DNA of 64,000 bases from JAVJST01 sp965229715 (GTDB lineage: Bacteria; Pseudomonadota; Alphaproteobacteria; Rhodospirillales; Casp-alpha2). The stretch covers positions 1 to 64,000 of the forward strand of contig CBDDJL010000002.1 in the NCBI GenBank assembly GCA_965229715.1. Reading direction: 5' to 3'. The notes below the pieces were generated by a model. It worked only from the letters and a program-made list of their open reading frames with translations. It did no database searches and was not told the origin of the DNA. Shown in pieces: positions 43,064 to 52,477 of the stretch. Position 1 is the first letter of the stretch. Each line of letters begins with the position of its first letter. Both the position numbers and the translations under genes were made by a program.

Positions 43064-43825
43064 TCACGCGATCACCACCTCGACGCCGGCGTCTGCAAGC
43101 CGGCGAGCGAGCGACGCCGGCGGCGGCGCCGACGTGATCAGCATATCGACCTCGTCGAAACCACCGACACGGACGAGCGCACGGCGCGCGAACTTGGAAT
43201 GATCGGCAACGACGATGACTCTTGCGGCCTGGCGCATCACGACCCGCGAATACTCGGCCTCCCACAACTCGTTGTCCATGAACCCGTCGGTCTCCGAAAT
43301 CGCGCCGATCGAAAGAAAGCCCTTGTCCACCTGGAAGCGGGCAGCGAACGCGTTTGCCGTTTCGCCGAACGCCGCGCCGTCGTCGGCTCGGATCTCGCCG
43401 CCCGCCATGTAGACCCGGTTGCCGTTTTGGTTGGCCAGCGAACGGGCGACCTCGATGGAGTTGGTGACGGCGAAGAGGTTCCGGTGCTCGACGAGGCTTT
43501 GGGCAACGTAAGCCGTGGTACTGCCGGTATCGAGCATGATCGAGTCGCCGTGCTCGACCAGGTCCGCCGCCTTGGCCGCAATACGGATTTTCTCCGCCCG
43601 GCATTCCTGAAGGCGCAACTGAAACGGGTCTTCCAGCAGATGGTCGGGCGCGACGATGGCGCCGTGCACCTTAACCACCATGCCTTCCTCAACCAGCAAC
43701 CGGACATCCCGGCGAATCGTCTCGTCCGAGACATCGAGCTCGCGCGCCAACTCGCCGATCGGGCACGTCCCATGCAAGCGGACAGCCCGCAGGATCTCGG
43801 ATTGCCGTTTGGTCGGGTGCAGCAT
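43064..43825 (-). CDS. DeoR/GlpR-family transcriptional regulator
   Basis: A 253-residue repressor. The N-terminal winged helix is HPTKRQSEILRAVRLHG and SDETIRRDVRLLVEEG, the family signature. The C-terminal DeoR sensor has LDTGSTTAYVAQSL and GFLSIGAI with VVADHSKFAR, the region that binds phosphorylated ligands. It is divergent from the betaine-uptake operon. A palindrome between the two genes has a matching half-site beside the operon promoter. Its ligand is probably a phosphorylated compound. Confidence 0.92.
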   Translation of the reverse strand: MLHPTKRQSEILRAVRLHGTCPIGELARELDVSDETIRRDVRLLVEEGMVVKVHGAIVAPDHLLEDPFQLRLQECRAEKIRIAAKAADLVEHGDSIMLDTGSTTAYVAQSLVEHRNLFAVTNSIEVARSLANQNGNRVYMAGGEIRADDGAAFGETANAFAARFQVDKGFLSIGAISETDGFMDNELWEAEYSRVVMRQAARVIVVADHSKFARRALVRVGGFDEVDMLITSAPPPASLARRLADAGVEVVIA

Positions 43826-43863
43826 CGGCGCGCCTCCGGTTCAGTCGGGCGGCGGCCCGATGA

Positions 43864-43884
43864 CGCAATATCCCACATATTGCG
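43864..43884. promoter_or_regulatory. palindromic operator of the DeoR regulator
   Basis: CGCAATAT-CCCAC-ATATTGCG is a perfect inverted repeat with 8-bp arms and 5-bp spacer, 39 bp before the regulator's start. The identical half GCAATAT recurs at 43947-43953 directly beside the operon's -35 box. Binding by the DeoR protein is inference. Confidence 0.6.
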
Positions 43885-43946
43885 CCTGTTCGACATTAAA
43901 TCCACAAAAAACCACAAGAATTGAATATTTTTCCGCAAAAAATTTG

Positions 43947-43984
43947 GCAATATGTTGACTTGGCGCTCGAGTCTTCGTCATAGT
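43947..43984 (+). promoter_or_regulatory. promoter of the betaine-uptake operon with operator half-site
   Basis: GCAATAT (43947-43953) is followed by TTGACT (43955-43960) and CATAGT (43979-43984) with an 18-base spacer. The 70-base leader then holds AGGGAGACA before the first ATG. Confidence 0.5.
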
Positions 43985-44054
43985 TTGAGAAGAAGCGCCG
44001 GTAAACGGTGCCGGAAATCGAGAAAACTTTGTTCCGTTTCAGGGAGACATCATC

Positions 44055-45011
44055 ATGAAAAGACTGTTCCGCCCCGTTCTGGGGATGGTTGCCGCCGCCG
44101 GCATGATCTTCATGACCGCGACCGCGGCGCGGGCCGACGTCGAATCCAAGGACCCGATCAAACTCACGCTGCATGACTGGACCGGCCAGTATCTGACCAC
44201 CAACATCATGGCCGAGGTCCTGAAGAAAGCCGGCTACAACGTCGAATTGGTCCAGGCCGATTACATCGCCCAGTTCGCCGGCCTCGAATCCGGCGATCTC
44301 CATGTCGCCATGGAAATGTGGGAAACCACTGGCAAGGACGCGATGGACGCATCGCTGGCGACCGGCAAGACCGTTGATCTCGGCGAGACCGGCATGGATG
44401 CCAAGGAAGAGTGGTGGTACCCGAGCTATATGAAAGAGAAGTGCCCGGGCTTGCCCGACTGGACAGTTCTCAACGATTGCGCCGAGGCGTTCTCGACACC
44501 CGAGACCGCACCGCTTGGCCGCTATCTCGGCGGGCCGGTGACCTGGGGCGGCTATGACGACGAACGGGTCGAGGCGCTTGGCCTCGATTGGGAAGTTGTC
44601 CATGCGGGTACGGACGCGGCATTGTTCGCCGAGCTCGAATCGGCCTATCAGCGCAAGGCGCCGATCATGCTCTGGGTTTATGCGCCGCACTGGGCCGTTG
44701 CCAAGTTCGACGGCGAGTGGGTCGAATTCCCGACCTACACGGACGCGTGCTACAACGATCCGTCGTGGGGCATCAATCCGGACATGGCCTACGACTGCGG
44801 CAAGCCGTTCGGCTGGATCAAGAAAGTCGGCTGGAAAGGCGGCGAAGACAAGTGGCCGGGCGCCTACAAGGCGATCCGCGCATTCCACGTCGACAATGCC
44901 GAGATGAGCGCCATGGTCGGCGAAGTCGATCTTGAAGGCCGGAGCGTCGAAGATGTCGTCGCCGAATGGATGGCGAACAACGAAGCGCGCTGGTCCGAGT
45001 GGATCAAATAA
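44055..45011 (+). CDS. glycine betaine/proline-betaine-type ABC transporter, substrate-binding protein
   Basis: A 318-residue periplasmic protein with a signal peptide (LFRPVLGMVAAAGMIFMTAT, cleavage after AARAD). It shows the OpuAC/ProX class layout: LTLHDWTGQYLTTNIMAEVL, then ELVQADYIAQFAGLESGDLH and MEMWETTGKD. Aromatic residues such as the Trp pairs in EEWWYPSY and the WVYAPHWAV segment would form the cage for quaternary ammonium groups. GGGAGACA precedes its start. It is the first gene of a five-gene operon. Confidence 0.9.
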   Translation: MKRLFRPVLGMVAAAGMIFMTATAARADVESKDPIKLTLHDWTGQYLTTNIMAEVLKKAGYNVELVQADYIAQFAGLESGDLHVAMEMWETTGKDAMDASLATGKTVDLGETGMDAKEEWWYPSYMKEKCPGLPDWTVLNDCAEAFSTPETAPLGRYLGGPVTWGGYDDERVEALGLDWEVVHAGTDAALFAELESAYQRKAPIMLWVYAPHWAVAKFDGEWVEFPTYTDACYNDPSWGINPDMAYDCGKPFGWIKKVGWKGGEDKWPGAYKAIRAFHVDNAEMSAMVGEVDLEGRSVEDVVAEWMANNEARWSEWIK

Positions 45012-45032
45012 GAGGTCTCCCTAGGTGGATGG

Positions 45033-45060
45033 AGGGTGGTTCCGTCGTCCGGGCCACCCT
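45033..45060 (+). promoter_or_regulatory. intercistronic stem-loop after the binding-protein gene
   Basis: AGGGTGG and CCACCCT pair around a 14-base loop between the binding-protein and ATPase genes. Such structures often protect the upstream mRNA so that more binding protein is made. There is no T-run. Confidence 0.45.
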
Positions 45061-45165
45061 TCATTCCAAGCAGCAAACTCTTTAGGGTCTGAACCGTCGG
45101 CTTGCAGGGGCATATCGATCGTCTCCGGCATCGGCCGCGCTTGTCTTGGATCAGCGGTGGACCTC

Positions 45166-46194
45166 ATGGATAGACCTGTAAAACTCTCGTGCCGCGCCGT
45201 TTGGAAGGTTTTCGGCAATAACGCGGAAGACCTGTTCGACGGCGGTCGAACGCCGACGGCGGACGAGCTCGCAGCCGGCAATTTCATCGGCGCCGTACGC
45301 GACGCCTCGATCGATGTCCACGAGGGCGAAATCTTCATCATTATGGGCTTGTCGGGATCGGGTAAATCGACCCTTGTCCGCTGCCTGACCCGCCTCATCG
45401 AGCCGACCGTCGGCGAGGTCCTGTTCGACGGGCATGACCTGATGAAGGCGAGCCGCGCCGAACTGACCGAAATGCGCCGCCACAAGATGGGCATGGTGTT
45501 CCAGCATTTCGCCCTGCTGCCGCACAGGACCGTGCTCGGAAACGTCGCCTTTCCACTCGAGATTCAGGGCGTCGACCGCCGCACCCGCGAGGAGCGCGCG
45601 CTCAAGGTCATCGAGCTGGTCGGCCTGGCCGGACGCGAGAACTATTACCCGCGAGAGCTTTCCGGCGGCCAGCAGCAACGTGTCGGCATCGCCCGCTCGC
45701 TCGCCGTGGAACCGGACGTTTGGTTTCTCGACGAGCCTTTCTCGGCGCTCGACCCGTTGATTCGCCGCGAAATGCAGGACGAGTTCATGCGCCTGCAAAA
45801 CGTCCTGCACAAGACCATTGTCTTTATTACCCACGACTTCGACGAGGCCATCCGCCTCGCCGACCGGATCGCCATCATGAAAGACGGCGAGATCATCCAG
45901 GTTGGCCGGCCGGAGGATCTGGTGCTCGCACCGGCGACGGAGTACGTGCGTGAGTTCACCCAGGGCATTCCGCGCGCCAAGGTGCTGACCGCCGGCGCCG
46001 TCATGACGCCGACGACGGCATCGTCACATACCCATGAGGTTGCGCGAACCGCCAAGATCGAAAGCCTGATCCAGCGCGCCGCCGATATGGAGAAAGGCCA
46101 AGCGTTCGCCGTCGTCGAAGATGGCGCCGTCGTCGGCGAACTGGGTCGCGATGCCGTGTTCGATATCCTCTCGGATGGAAGCGACGAGGCATGA
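45166..46194 (+). CDS. glycine betaine-type ABC transporter ATP-binding protein (ProV/OpuAA-like)
   Basis: A 342-residue ATPase. The start at MDRPVKLSCR fits family N-termini. Walker A is GLSGSGKST near residue 62, the signature LSGGQQQRVG, Walker B VWFLDEPFSALDP, and the switch His in FITHDFDEA. The C-terminal domain is a single shortened CBS-like segment (KGQAFAVVEDGAVVGELG) where ProV has two CBS modules. Its stop overlaps the permease start by ATGA. It powers import through the fused permease. Confidence 0.93.
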   Translation: MDRPVKLSCRAVWKVFGNNAEDLFDGGRTPTADELAAGNFIGAVRDASIDVHEGEIFIIMGLSGSGKSTLVRCLTRLIEPTVGEVLFDGHDLMKASRAELTEMRRHKMGMVFQHFALLPHRTVLGNVAFPLEIQGVDRRTREERALKVIELVGLAGRENYYPRELSGGQQQRVGIARSLAVEPDVWFLDEPFSALDPLIRREMQDEFMRLQNVLHKTIVFITHDFDEAIRLADRIAIMKDGEIIQVGRPEDLVLAPATEYVREFTQGIPRAKVLTAGAVMTPTTASSHTHEVARTAKIESLIQRAADMEKGQAFAVVEDGAVVGELGRDAVFDILSDGSDEA

Positions 46195-48194
46195 CAGCAC
46201 TCGGTGCCACGCTTGAGCCGACACGGATGCGGATCAATCCGTGGATGGCGGCATGGGTCGCGGCGCTGGTGCTGACGGCGTTTCTTTACGCCATCGAAGA
46301 CGTCATTCCATGGGCCTTCAAGTATCCGCGCGCCTGGACCATACCGCTGCGCTTCTGGCTCTCGGACTTCATGAAGTGGTTGATGGACGGTCTCGACTTC
46401 GGCCTGTTCACGTTCCGCGAGTTGACGCGCTCGATCGCATGGCTGATCGAACAACCTTACGACGTGGTCCGCAGCCTGCTGTCGACCGGCTTCCTGGAAG
46501 GTCAAGGCAGTTATGCCGTCGAGGTCTTCCCGCGTGTCTCGTGGGTCGCGATCCTGATCGGCGTCGTTCTGATGGGGCGCTACTGCAAGGACTGGAAACT
46601 CGCGGCATTGGCCGGGGTCTGCTTCCTCTACCTCGCACTGTTCGACCAGTGGGACAGCGCCATGGTGACGCTGTCGTCGATCCTGATCGCCGTACCGTTC
46701 GGTGTCGCCGGCGGCCTGTTCCTCGGCATCATGGGGCACCGCTCGCCACGCTTCAAATTGGCGCTGACCCCCGTGCTCGACCTGATGCAGACGGTGCCGG
46801 TATTCGCCTATCTGGTGCCTGTCCTCATCCTGTTCGGTTTCGGTCCGGTCGCGGCGATGATCGCGACCATCATTTACGCCATGCCGCCGATGGTCCGCGT
46901 CACCATGCTGGCCCTGGAGCAGGTGCCCGCCGAGGTCAACGAAGCCGGCCGCATGACCGGCTGCAGCGCCCTGCAACTGCTGTGGAAGGTGCAGATCCCG
47001 TCTGCCATGCACACGCTGATGGTCGGGGTCAATCAGGTCATCATGCTGTCGCTCAACATGGTCATCATCGCCTCGATGATTGGCGCCGGCGGTCTCGGGT
47101 TCGATGTCCTCAATGCACTGAAGCGCCTGCAAATCGGCGAAGGGATCGAGGCCGGTTTGGCCATCACACTTCTCGCCATCGCGCTCGACCGGGTCAGCCA
47201 AGCGTTCGCCCGCCGACCGCCGCCGGCCCACGATGCACCCCGGGGAAACTGGTTCGTCCGCCATCCCTATCTCGCGATCTTCGCCGTCGCCGTCGCCGCG
47301 ACATGGCTGCTCGGCCTCTTCACGCCGACAATGGACGCGGTCCCCGAGGCGCTCACGGTCACCACCGGATCGTTCTGGGGCGACATGGTGAAGTACATCA
47401 ACGTCAACTACTTCGATCAGCTCGACGCGGTGAAGAACTTCGTGCTGTTGAACCTGATGGTGCCGTTCAAGCGCATGCTGCTGTCGCTGCCGTGGGTCGC
47501 CGTCGCCGGCATCGTCGCGTTGGCCGGCTACCAACTCGGGGGCTGGAGGCTGGCGCTGCTGACCGGGTTGATGGTCGTCTTTATTGCCGCCGTCGGCCTG
47601 TGGTCGAAGGCCATGGTCACGGTTTATCTGTGCGGCCTGTCGGTCATGATCGCCGCGACGATCGGTATTCCGATCGGTATCGCCGCCGCCGGCAACGAGC
47701 GGCTGCACCGCATCGTCAGCGTCGTTATCGACACGTTGCAGACCCTGCCGAGTTTCGTCTACCTGATGCCGGTCGTCATGCTGTTCCGGGTTGGCGATTT
47801 CGCCGCCATGCTGGCGGTTATCGCCTACTGCATTGTGCCGGCGATCCGCTACACCGATCACGGCATCCGCAACGTGCCGCCGCACCTGATCGAGGCTTCG
47901 CGCCAGGCCGGCTGCACGCCGGGGCAGCTACTGCGCAAGGTGCAACTGCCGATCGCCCTGCCGGAAATCATGCTCGGCATCAATCAGACCATCATGATGG
48001 CGCTTTCGATGCTGGTTATCACGGCGCTGGTCGGCACCCGTGAACTCGGCCAGGAGGTCTACATCGCCCTGACCAAGGCCGATACCGGGCGCGGACTCGT
48101 CGCCGGCGTTTGCGTCGCCTTCATTGCCATCATTGCCGACCGCCTGATCGGCGCCTGGGCGCGCCGGCGCAAGCAACAACTGGGACTGGACTAG
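46191..48194 (+). CDS. fused double permease of the glycine betaine-type ABC transporter
   Basis: A 667-residue protein containing two BPD permease domains in one chain. The first EAA-like loop is VNEAGRMTGCSALQLLWKVQ near residue 245 and the second IEASRQAGCTPGQLLRKVQL near 570, each followed by a similar helix (AMHTLMVGVNQVIMLSL and ALPEIMLGINQTIMMAL). In most systems the permease is a homodimer of a single 300-residue chain. Here both halves are joined. It is between the ATPase and the kinase gene. Confidence 0.92.
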   Translation: MTALGATLEPTRMRINPWMAAWVAALVLTAFLYAIEDVIPWAFKYPRAWTIPLRFWLSDFMKWLMDGLDFGLFTFRELTRSIAWLIEQPYDVVRSLLSTGFLEGQGSYAVEVFPRVSWVAILIGVVLMGRYCKDWKLAALAGVCFLYLALFDQWDSAMVTLSSILIAVPFGVAGGLFLGIMGHRSPRFKLALTPVLDLMQTVPVFAYLVPVLILFGFGPVAAMIATIIYAMPPMVRVTMLALEQVPAEVNEAGRMTGCSALQLLWKVQIPSAMHTLMVGVNQVIMLSLNMVIIASMIGAGGLGFDVLNALKRLQIGEGIEAGLAITLLAIALDRVSQAFARRPPPAHDAPRGNWFVRHPYLAIFAVAVAATWLLGLFTPTMDAVPEALTVTTGSFWGDMVKYINVNYFDQLDAVKNFVLLNLMVPFKRMLLSLPWVAVAGIVALAGYQLGGWRLALLTGLMVVFIAAVGLWSKAMVTVYLCGLSVMIAATIGIPIGIAAAGNERLHRIVSVVIDTLQTLPSFVYLMPVVMLFRVGDFAAMLAVIAYCIVPAIRYTDHGIRNVPPHLIEASRQAGCTPGQLLRKVQLPIALPEIMLGINQTIMMALSMLVITALVGTRELGQEVYIALTKADTGRGLVAGVCVAFIAIIADRLIGAWARRRKQQLGLD

Positions 48195-48203
48195 AGGAAC
48201 GCC

Positions 48204-49094
48204 ATGGCCGTTGACGTACAATCCGAAATGGGTCGTGTCCGCCGCCTGCCGTGCTGGCAGGGCGACATCGAGATCGAGCAACTGAGCGGCGGTCTGAGCA
48301 ATCTCAATTTCACCGTCGACGACGCCGGCAAACGCTATGTCGTGCGCATGGTCGGCGATGACGAGCCGATCCACAACGTCATGCGGTTCAATGAGCTGAC
48401 GGGCCTGAAAGCCGCTCTCGCGGTCGGGTTGACGCCGGCATTGGTCTATAACGAGCCGGGCATCATGGTCATCGACCATATCGACGGCAAAACCTACGAG
48501 GCCGACGATGTCGCCGACTCCGGCAATCTCCGGCGCATCGTTGAAGCCGTCAAGACGCTCCACGACCAGGGCCGAGAGCACGTCGTCGGACCGTGCCTCG
48601 GGTTCTGGGTGTTCCGCGTGCACCGGAGCTATGCCTATCTGCTGCGCGACGGAAAGAGCCGGATGTTGCCGCATCTTGAGCGCTACCTCGCGATCAACGA
48701 TGAACTCGAGACCGCAGTCGGCCCGGTTACCGTCACGTTCTGTCACAACGACCTGTTGTGCGCCAACTTCATCGACGACGGCGACAAGCTCTGGATTATC
48801 GACTGGGAACACTGCGGTTACGGCGCACGCCTGTTCGACCTCGCCAATATCGCCTCGAACGCGCAACTGCCCGAGGACGCCGAACGCGACATGTTGGCCA
48901 CGTACTACGGCGCGCCCGCAGACGCCGCACAATGGCGCCGCTACAAAGCATTCCGCGCCGGATCGCATCTCCGTGAAGCGATGTGGAGCATGGCGTCGGA
49001 AATCCACCTAGACCTCGACGTCGACTACGTCGCCTACACCCAGGAAAACCTCGATGCCTTCGAGGTCGCATACGAGGAGTTCAGCAAGCTATGA
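48204..49094 (+). CDS. choline/ethanolamine-kinase-like phosphotransferase
   Basis: A 296-residue kinase of the APH/choline kinase fold. LSGGLSNLNFTVDD is the nucleotide loop, TFCHNDLLCANFID is the catalytic HxDxxxxN (Brenner) motif, and LWIIDWEHCGYGARLFDLAN holds the metal-binding Asp, as in choline and LicA-type kinases. It would phosphorylate an amino alcohol. It lies nine bases after the permease and is coupled (ATGA) to the oxidoreductase. Confidence 0.86.
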   Translation: MAVDVQSEMGRVRRLPCWQGDIEIEQLSGGLSNLNFTVDDAGKRYVVRMVGDDEPIHNVMRFNELTGLKAALAVGLTPALVYNEPGIMVIDHIDGKTYEADDVADSGNLRRIVEAVKTLHDQGREHVVGPCLGFWVFRVHRSYAYLLRDGKSRMLPHLERYLAINDELETAVGPVTVTFCHNDLLCANFIDDGDKLWIIDWEHCGYGARLFDLANIASNAQLPEDAERDMLATYYGAPADAAQWRRYKAFRAGSHLREAMWSMASEIHLDLDVDYVAYTQENLDAFEVAYEEFSKL

Positions 49095-51544
49095 CCGGGA
49101 CCGATACTTTCCCGACCCAGGCCCGGGTCGTCATCATCGGCGGCGGCATTATCGGCTGCTCGACGGCCTATCATCTTGCGCGCGAGGGCTGGTCGGACGT
49201 GGTTCTGCTCGAACGCGCCAAGCTGACCAGCGGCTCGACCTTTCACGCCGCAGGTCTTGTCGGGCAATTGCGCTCCAACGCAAACGTCACGCAGCTTTTG
49301 AAGTACAGCGTCGAACTCTATGACCGGCTTGAGGAAGAGACAGGTCTGAACACCGGTTGGAAGATGAGCGGCTGCCTGCGGCTCGCAACCAATGACGAAC
49401 GCATGATCGACTACAAACGCCAGGCGACGACCGCGCGCAGTTTCGGTCTTGAGATGGAAATCCTGTCACCGAAAGAATGTCTCGATCTGTGGCCGATCAT
49501 GGATGCCGGCGATCTCGCCGGTGGATGCTTCATGCCGACTGACGGCCAGGCCAATCCGTCCGACATCACCCAGGCTCTGGCGCGCGGTGCGCGCAAGAGC
49601 GGTGCGCGGATCATTGAGGATTGCGCCGTCACCGGCATTACCGTCAAGGACGGCAGCGCCGCCGGCGTCTCGACATCAAAGGGCGACATCGACTGCGATG
49701 TCGTGGTCAACTGCGGCGGACAATGGGCACGTGAAGTCGGTCAACTGGCCGGCGTCAACGTGCCCCTCGTATCCGTGCAGCACCAGTACATGGTGACCGA
49801 ACCGTTCGAAGGCGTGACGCGGGACATGCCGACGATCCGCGACCCCGACCGGCGCATCTACTTCAAGGAGGAAGTCGGCGGTGTCGTGGCCGGTGTTTAC
49901 GAGCCGAACCCGATCCCATGGGCGGTCGACGGCATCCCTGACGGCTTCAACTTCACATTGCTCGATTCCAACTGGGATCACTTCGAACCTGCCGTCGAAG
50001 CCTGTATCGAGCGGGTGCCCGCGCTCGCCGACGCGGGCATCAAGGAGCTCATCAATGGACCCGAGTCGTTCACGCCCGACGGCAACTTCATTCTTGGCGA
50101 GTCGCCGGAGGTCGCCGGTTTCTTCGTCGGCGCAGGCTTCAACGCGTTCGGCATCGCGTCGGGCGGCGGTGCGGGGCGGGCCCTCGCCGAATGGGTCATC
50201 GCGGGCGAACCGCCGATGGACCTCGGCCCCGTCGACATCCGGCGCTTCGGACCACACCACGGCGATATCGACTGGGTTCGGGACCGTACCCTGGAGCTTT
50301 ACGGCAAGCATTACACCCTGCCGTGGCCGTTCGAGGAACATGGCTCGGGCCGTCCCTACCGCGCATCTCAGCTCTATGAACGCCTCAAGGAACAGGGCGC
50401 CTGTTTCGGCGAGAAGATGAGCTGGGAACGCCCGAACTGGTATGCCCCCGACGGCGTCGAACCCAAGGACGAGTACTCGTTCATGCGCCAGAACTGGTTC
50501 GATCATGTCGGTGAGGAACACCGGGCCGTACGCGAAAGCGCCGGACTGTTCGACCAATCATCCTTCGCCAAGTTCGAGATGCGCGGTCCCGGCGCCGAAC
50601 AGGCACTATCCTGGATCTGCGCCAACAACGTTACCAAGCCGGCCGGCCGTGTGACGTATACGCAGATGCTCAATCTGCGCGGCGGCATCGAATGCGACCT
50701 GACCGTCGCGCGTTTCGCCGACGATCTCTATTACATCGTCACCGGTACCGGATTCAGAACCCACGACTTCACATGGATCCGCCGCAACATTCCTGACGGC
50801 TGCGATGCCGAGCTGGTCGATGTGACAGACGACCGTTTCACCTTGTCGCTGATGGGGCCACGGTCGCGCGACATCCTGTCAGCGGTGGCGGAAAACGACG
50901 TGTCTGACACGGCATTTCCGTTCGGCCACTGCCAGGATATCACGATTGCCGGCGCCGAGGTTCGCGCGCTCCGCATCACCTATGCGGGCGAACTCGGTTG
51001 GGAGCTGCACGGCAAGAAGGACGACGCGCTGACGGTCTATGACGCTCTTATGGCAGCGGGCAAAGGCCAGGGTCTTGCCAATGCCGGCTACCGGGCCATC
51101 GAATCCCTGCGCCTCGAAAAGGGCTACCGGGCTTGGGGCGCCGACATCGGCCCCGACTACTCGCCGTTTGAGGCGGGACTCGGCTGGGCTGTGAAGCTCA
51201 AGAGTAACGTCCCGTTCATCGGCCGCGATGCGGCTCAGGAGAAGCGGGACGGCGAACTCGACAAACAGCTCGCCTGTTTCACCGTCGATGGCCGCGACAC
51301 GGTGTTGCTCGGCCGCGAGACCATCTACCGTAATGGCGAGCGCGCGGGCTGGCTGTCGAGCGCCGGATGGGGCTACACGGTTGGAAAGAACATTGGCTTC
51401 GGTTACGTCCGAGATGCCGACGGCGTCGACGAGAACCATCTTCGGTCCGGCACCTATGAACTCGAAGTTGCGACCGAACGCGTCCCGTGCGAGATCCACC
51501 TTGAGCCGCTCTACGATCCGCAGATGCTCAAAGTCAAATGCTGA
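49091..51544 (+). CDS. GcvT-family FAD oxidoreductase (dimethylglycine/sarcosine dehydrogenase-like)
   Basis: An 817-residue flavoenzyme. RVVIIGGGIIGCSTAYHLAR is the FAD motif at residues 12-31, and GSTFHAAGLVGQL contains the His used for covalent flavin in this family. The C-terminal 400 residues are a GcvT/aminomethyltransferase fold with FDQSSFAKFEMRGPGAE and RITYAGELGWELH. Members demethylate N-methyl glycine derivatives and pass the carbon to tetrahydrofolate. The start overlaps the kinase stop. It ends the operon. Confidence 0.9.
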   Translation: MTGTDTFPTQARVVIIGGGIIGCSTAYHLAREGWSDVVLLERAKLTSGSTFHAAGLVGQLRSNANVTQLLKYSVELYDRLEEETGLNTGWKMSGCLRLATNDERMIDYKRQATTARSFGLEMEILSPKECLDLWPIMDAGDLAGGCFMPTDGQANPSDITQALARGARKSGARIIEDCAVTGITVKDGSAAGVSTSKGDIDCDVVVNCGGQWAREVGQLAGVNVPLVSVQHQYMVTEPFEGVTRDMPTIRDPDRRIYFKEEVGGVVAGVYEPNPIPWAVDGIPDGFNFTLLDSNWDHFEPAVEACIERVPALADAGIKELINGPESFTPDGNFILGESPEVAGFFVGAGFNAFGIASGGGAGRALAEWVIAGEPPMDLGPVDIRRFGPHHGDIDWVRDRTLELYGKHYTLPWPFEEHGSGRPYRASQLYERLKEQGACFGEKMSWERPNWYAPDGVEPKDEYSFMRQNWFDHVGEEHRAVRESAGLFDQSSFAKFEMRGPGAEQALSWICANNVTKPAGRVTYTQMLNLRGGIECDLTVARFADDLYYIVTGTGFRTHDFTWIRRNIPDGCDAELVDVTDDRFTLSLMGPRSRDILSAVAENDVSDTAFPFGHCQDITIAGAEVRALRITYAGELGWELHGKKDDALTVYDALMAAGKGQGLANAGYRAIESLRLEKGYRAWGADIGPDYSPFEAGLGWAVKLKSNVPFIGRDAAQEKRDGELDKQLACFTVDGRDTVLLGRETIYRNGERAGWLSSAGWGYTVGKNIGFGYVRDADGVDENHLRSGTYELEVATERVPCEIHLEPLYDPQMLKVKC

Positions 51545-51567
51545 ACGACAAAGTCCCGGGCTGATTC

Positions 51568-52455
51568 TCAGGACTGTTTCGCCTGCTCGATCAGCCAGTT
51601 CGTCACGTTGCGGATCGCCGTGTCGTCACCGCCTGTCGGGCGCACAGCCATGGTGTAAGTACCGTCGCCCTTGACCCGGACGTCGCCGCTACAGGCGACG
51701 AGACCGAGTTTCCCGGCAAGCCAGTCCGTCGCCGGGGCGCGTGCCAGAGCGATTCCCTGTCCGCAACCGGCGAGCGAAAGCGCCATCGCCGTGGTGTTGG
51801 TGAGCGCGTAGCGGACATCGGTAACGTCGACGATATCCAATGCACTGAGGACCGGGGACCACGCAACCCGGTGACCGACAACTTCAATCAGATCATGGTT
51901 CAACAAATCGGCAGGCATTCTAACGGTTTTGGCGATGGCAGGAACGGCAACCGGAAAGACGGTTTCCGAAAACAGGTTCGTACGATCGGTCCAGTGCTGC
52001 GGCAGCGGCCCGAACGAAACGATGACGTCGGCCGCGTCCTGGCCGAACAGAAGCGCCTCATCGGAACAGACGACGTTAAGCCGTACATCCGGGTGACGTT
52101 CGCGAAAATTGCCGGTTCGCTGAGCCAGCCAACTGGTCGCAAAGATGGTATCCGTCTGCAGCGTGACGAGGCGGGCCTCGGCGCGCCTGGAAACCGATTC
52201 GGCATTCGTTTCGATGATGGAAAGCGCCTGCGAAATCGACGGCAGCAATTGGTAACCGGCTTCCGACAATCGCACCGCCCGGGCCTCGCGGATAAACAAC
52301 TTGGTGCCGAGATGATGCTCGAGTGCGCCGATCTGTTGACTGACGGCCGATGGCGTCATGTTGAGGAGCCGCGCGGCGGCCGAGAAACTCTCCGCCTGCG
52401 CCGCCGCTTCAAAGACGCGCATCCAGTTGAGCGAAGGGACACGCCGCTGCGCCAT
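51568..52455 (-). CDS. LysR-family transcriptional regulator (GcvA-like)
   Basis: A 295-residue regulator. The helix-turn-helix is VFEAAAQAESFSAAARLLNM and TPSAVSQQIGALEHHLG, followed by the LysR sensor domain. The start MAQRRVPSLNWMRVFEAAA is typical of the GcvA group. It lies 22 bp downstream of the ureidoglycolate-lyase-family gene in the same direction, so it is probably in its operon. It is convergent with the betaine operon. Confidence 0.92.
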   Translation of the reverse strand: MAQRRVPSLNWMRVFEAAAQAESFSAAARLLNMTPSAVSQQIGALEHHLGTKLFIREARAVRLSEAGYQLLPSISQALSIIETNAESVSRRAEARLVTLQTDTIFATSWLAQRTGNFRERHPDVRLNVVCSDEALLFGQDAADVIVSFGPLPQHWTDRTNLFSETVFPVAVPAIAKTVRMPADLLNHDLIEVVGHRVAWSPVLSALDIVDVTDVRYALTNTTAMALSLAGCGQGIALARAPATDWLAGKLGLVACSGDVRVKGDGTYTMAVRPTGGDDTAIRNVTNWLIEQAKQS

Positions 52456-52477
52456 ATGCCCGGCCTCCGGCGCGGGT

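Noticed and set aside
45645..47885. 746-residue minus-strand frame opposite the betaine ATPase and permease
   Set aside because: Shadow of two real, coupled genes; the product is His/Asp/Arg-rich and has no ribosome site or motif.
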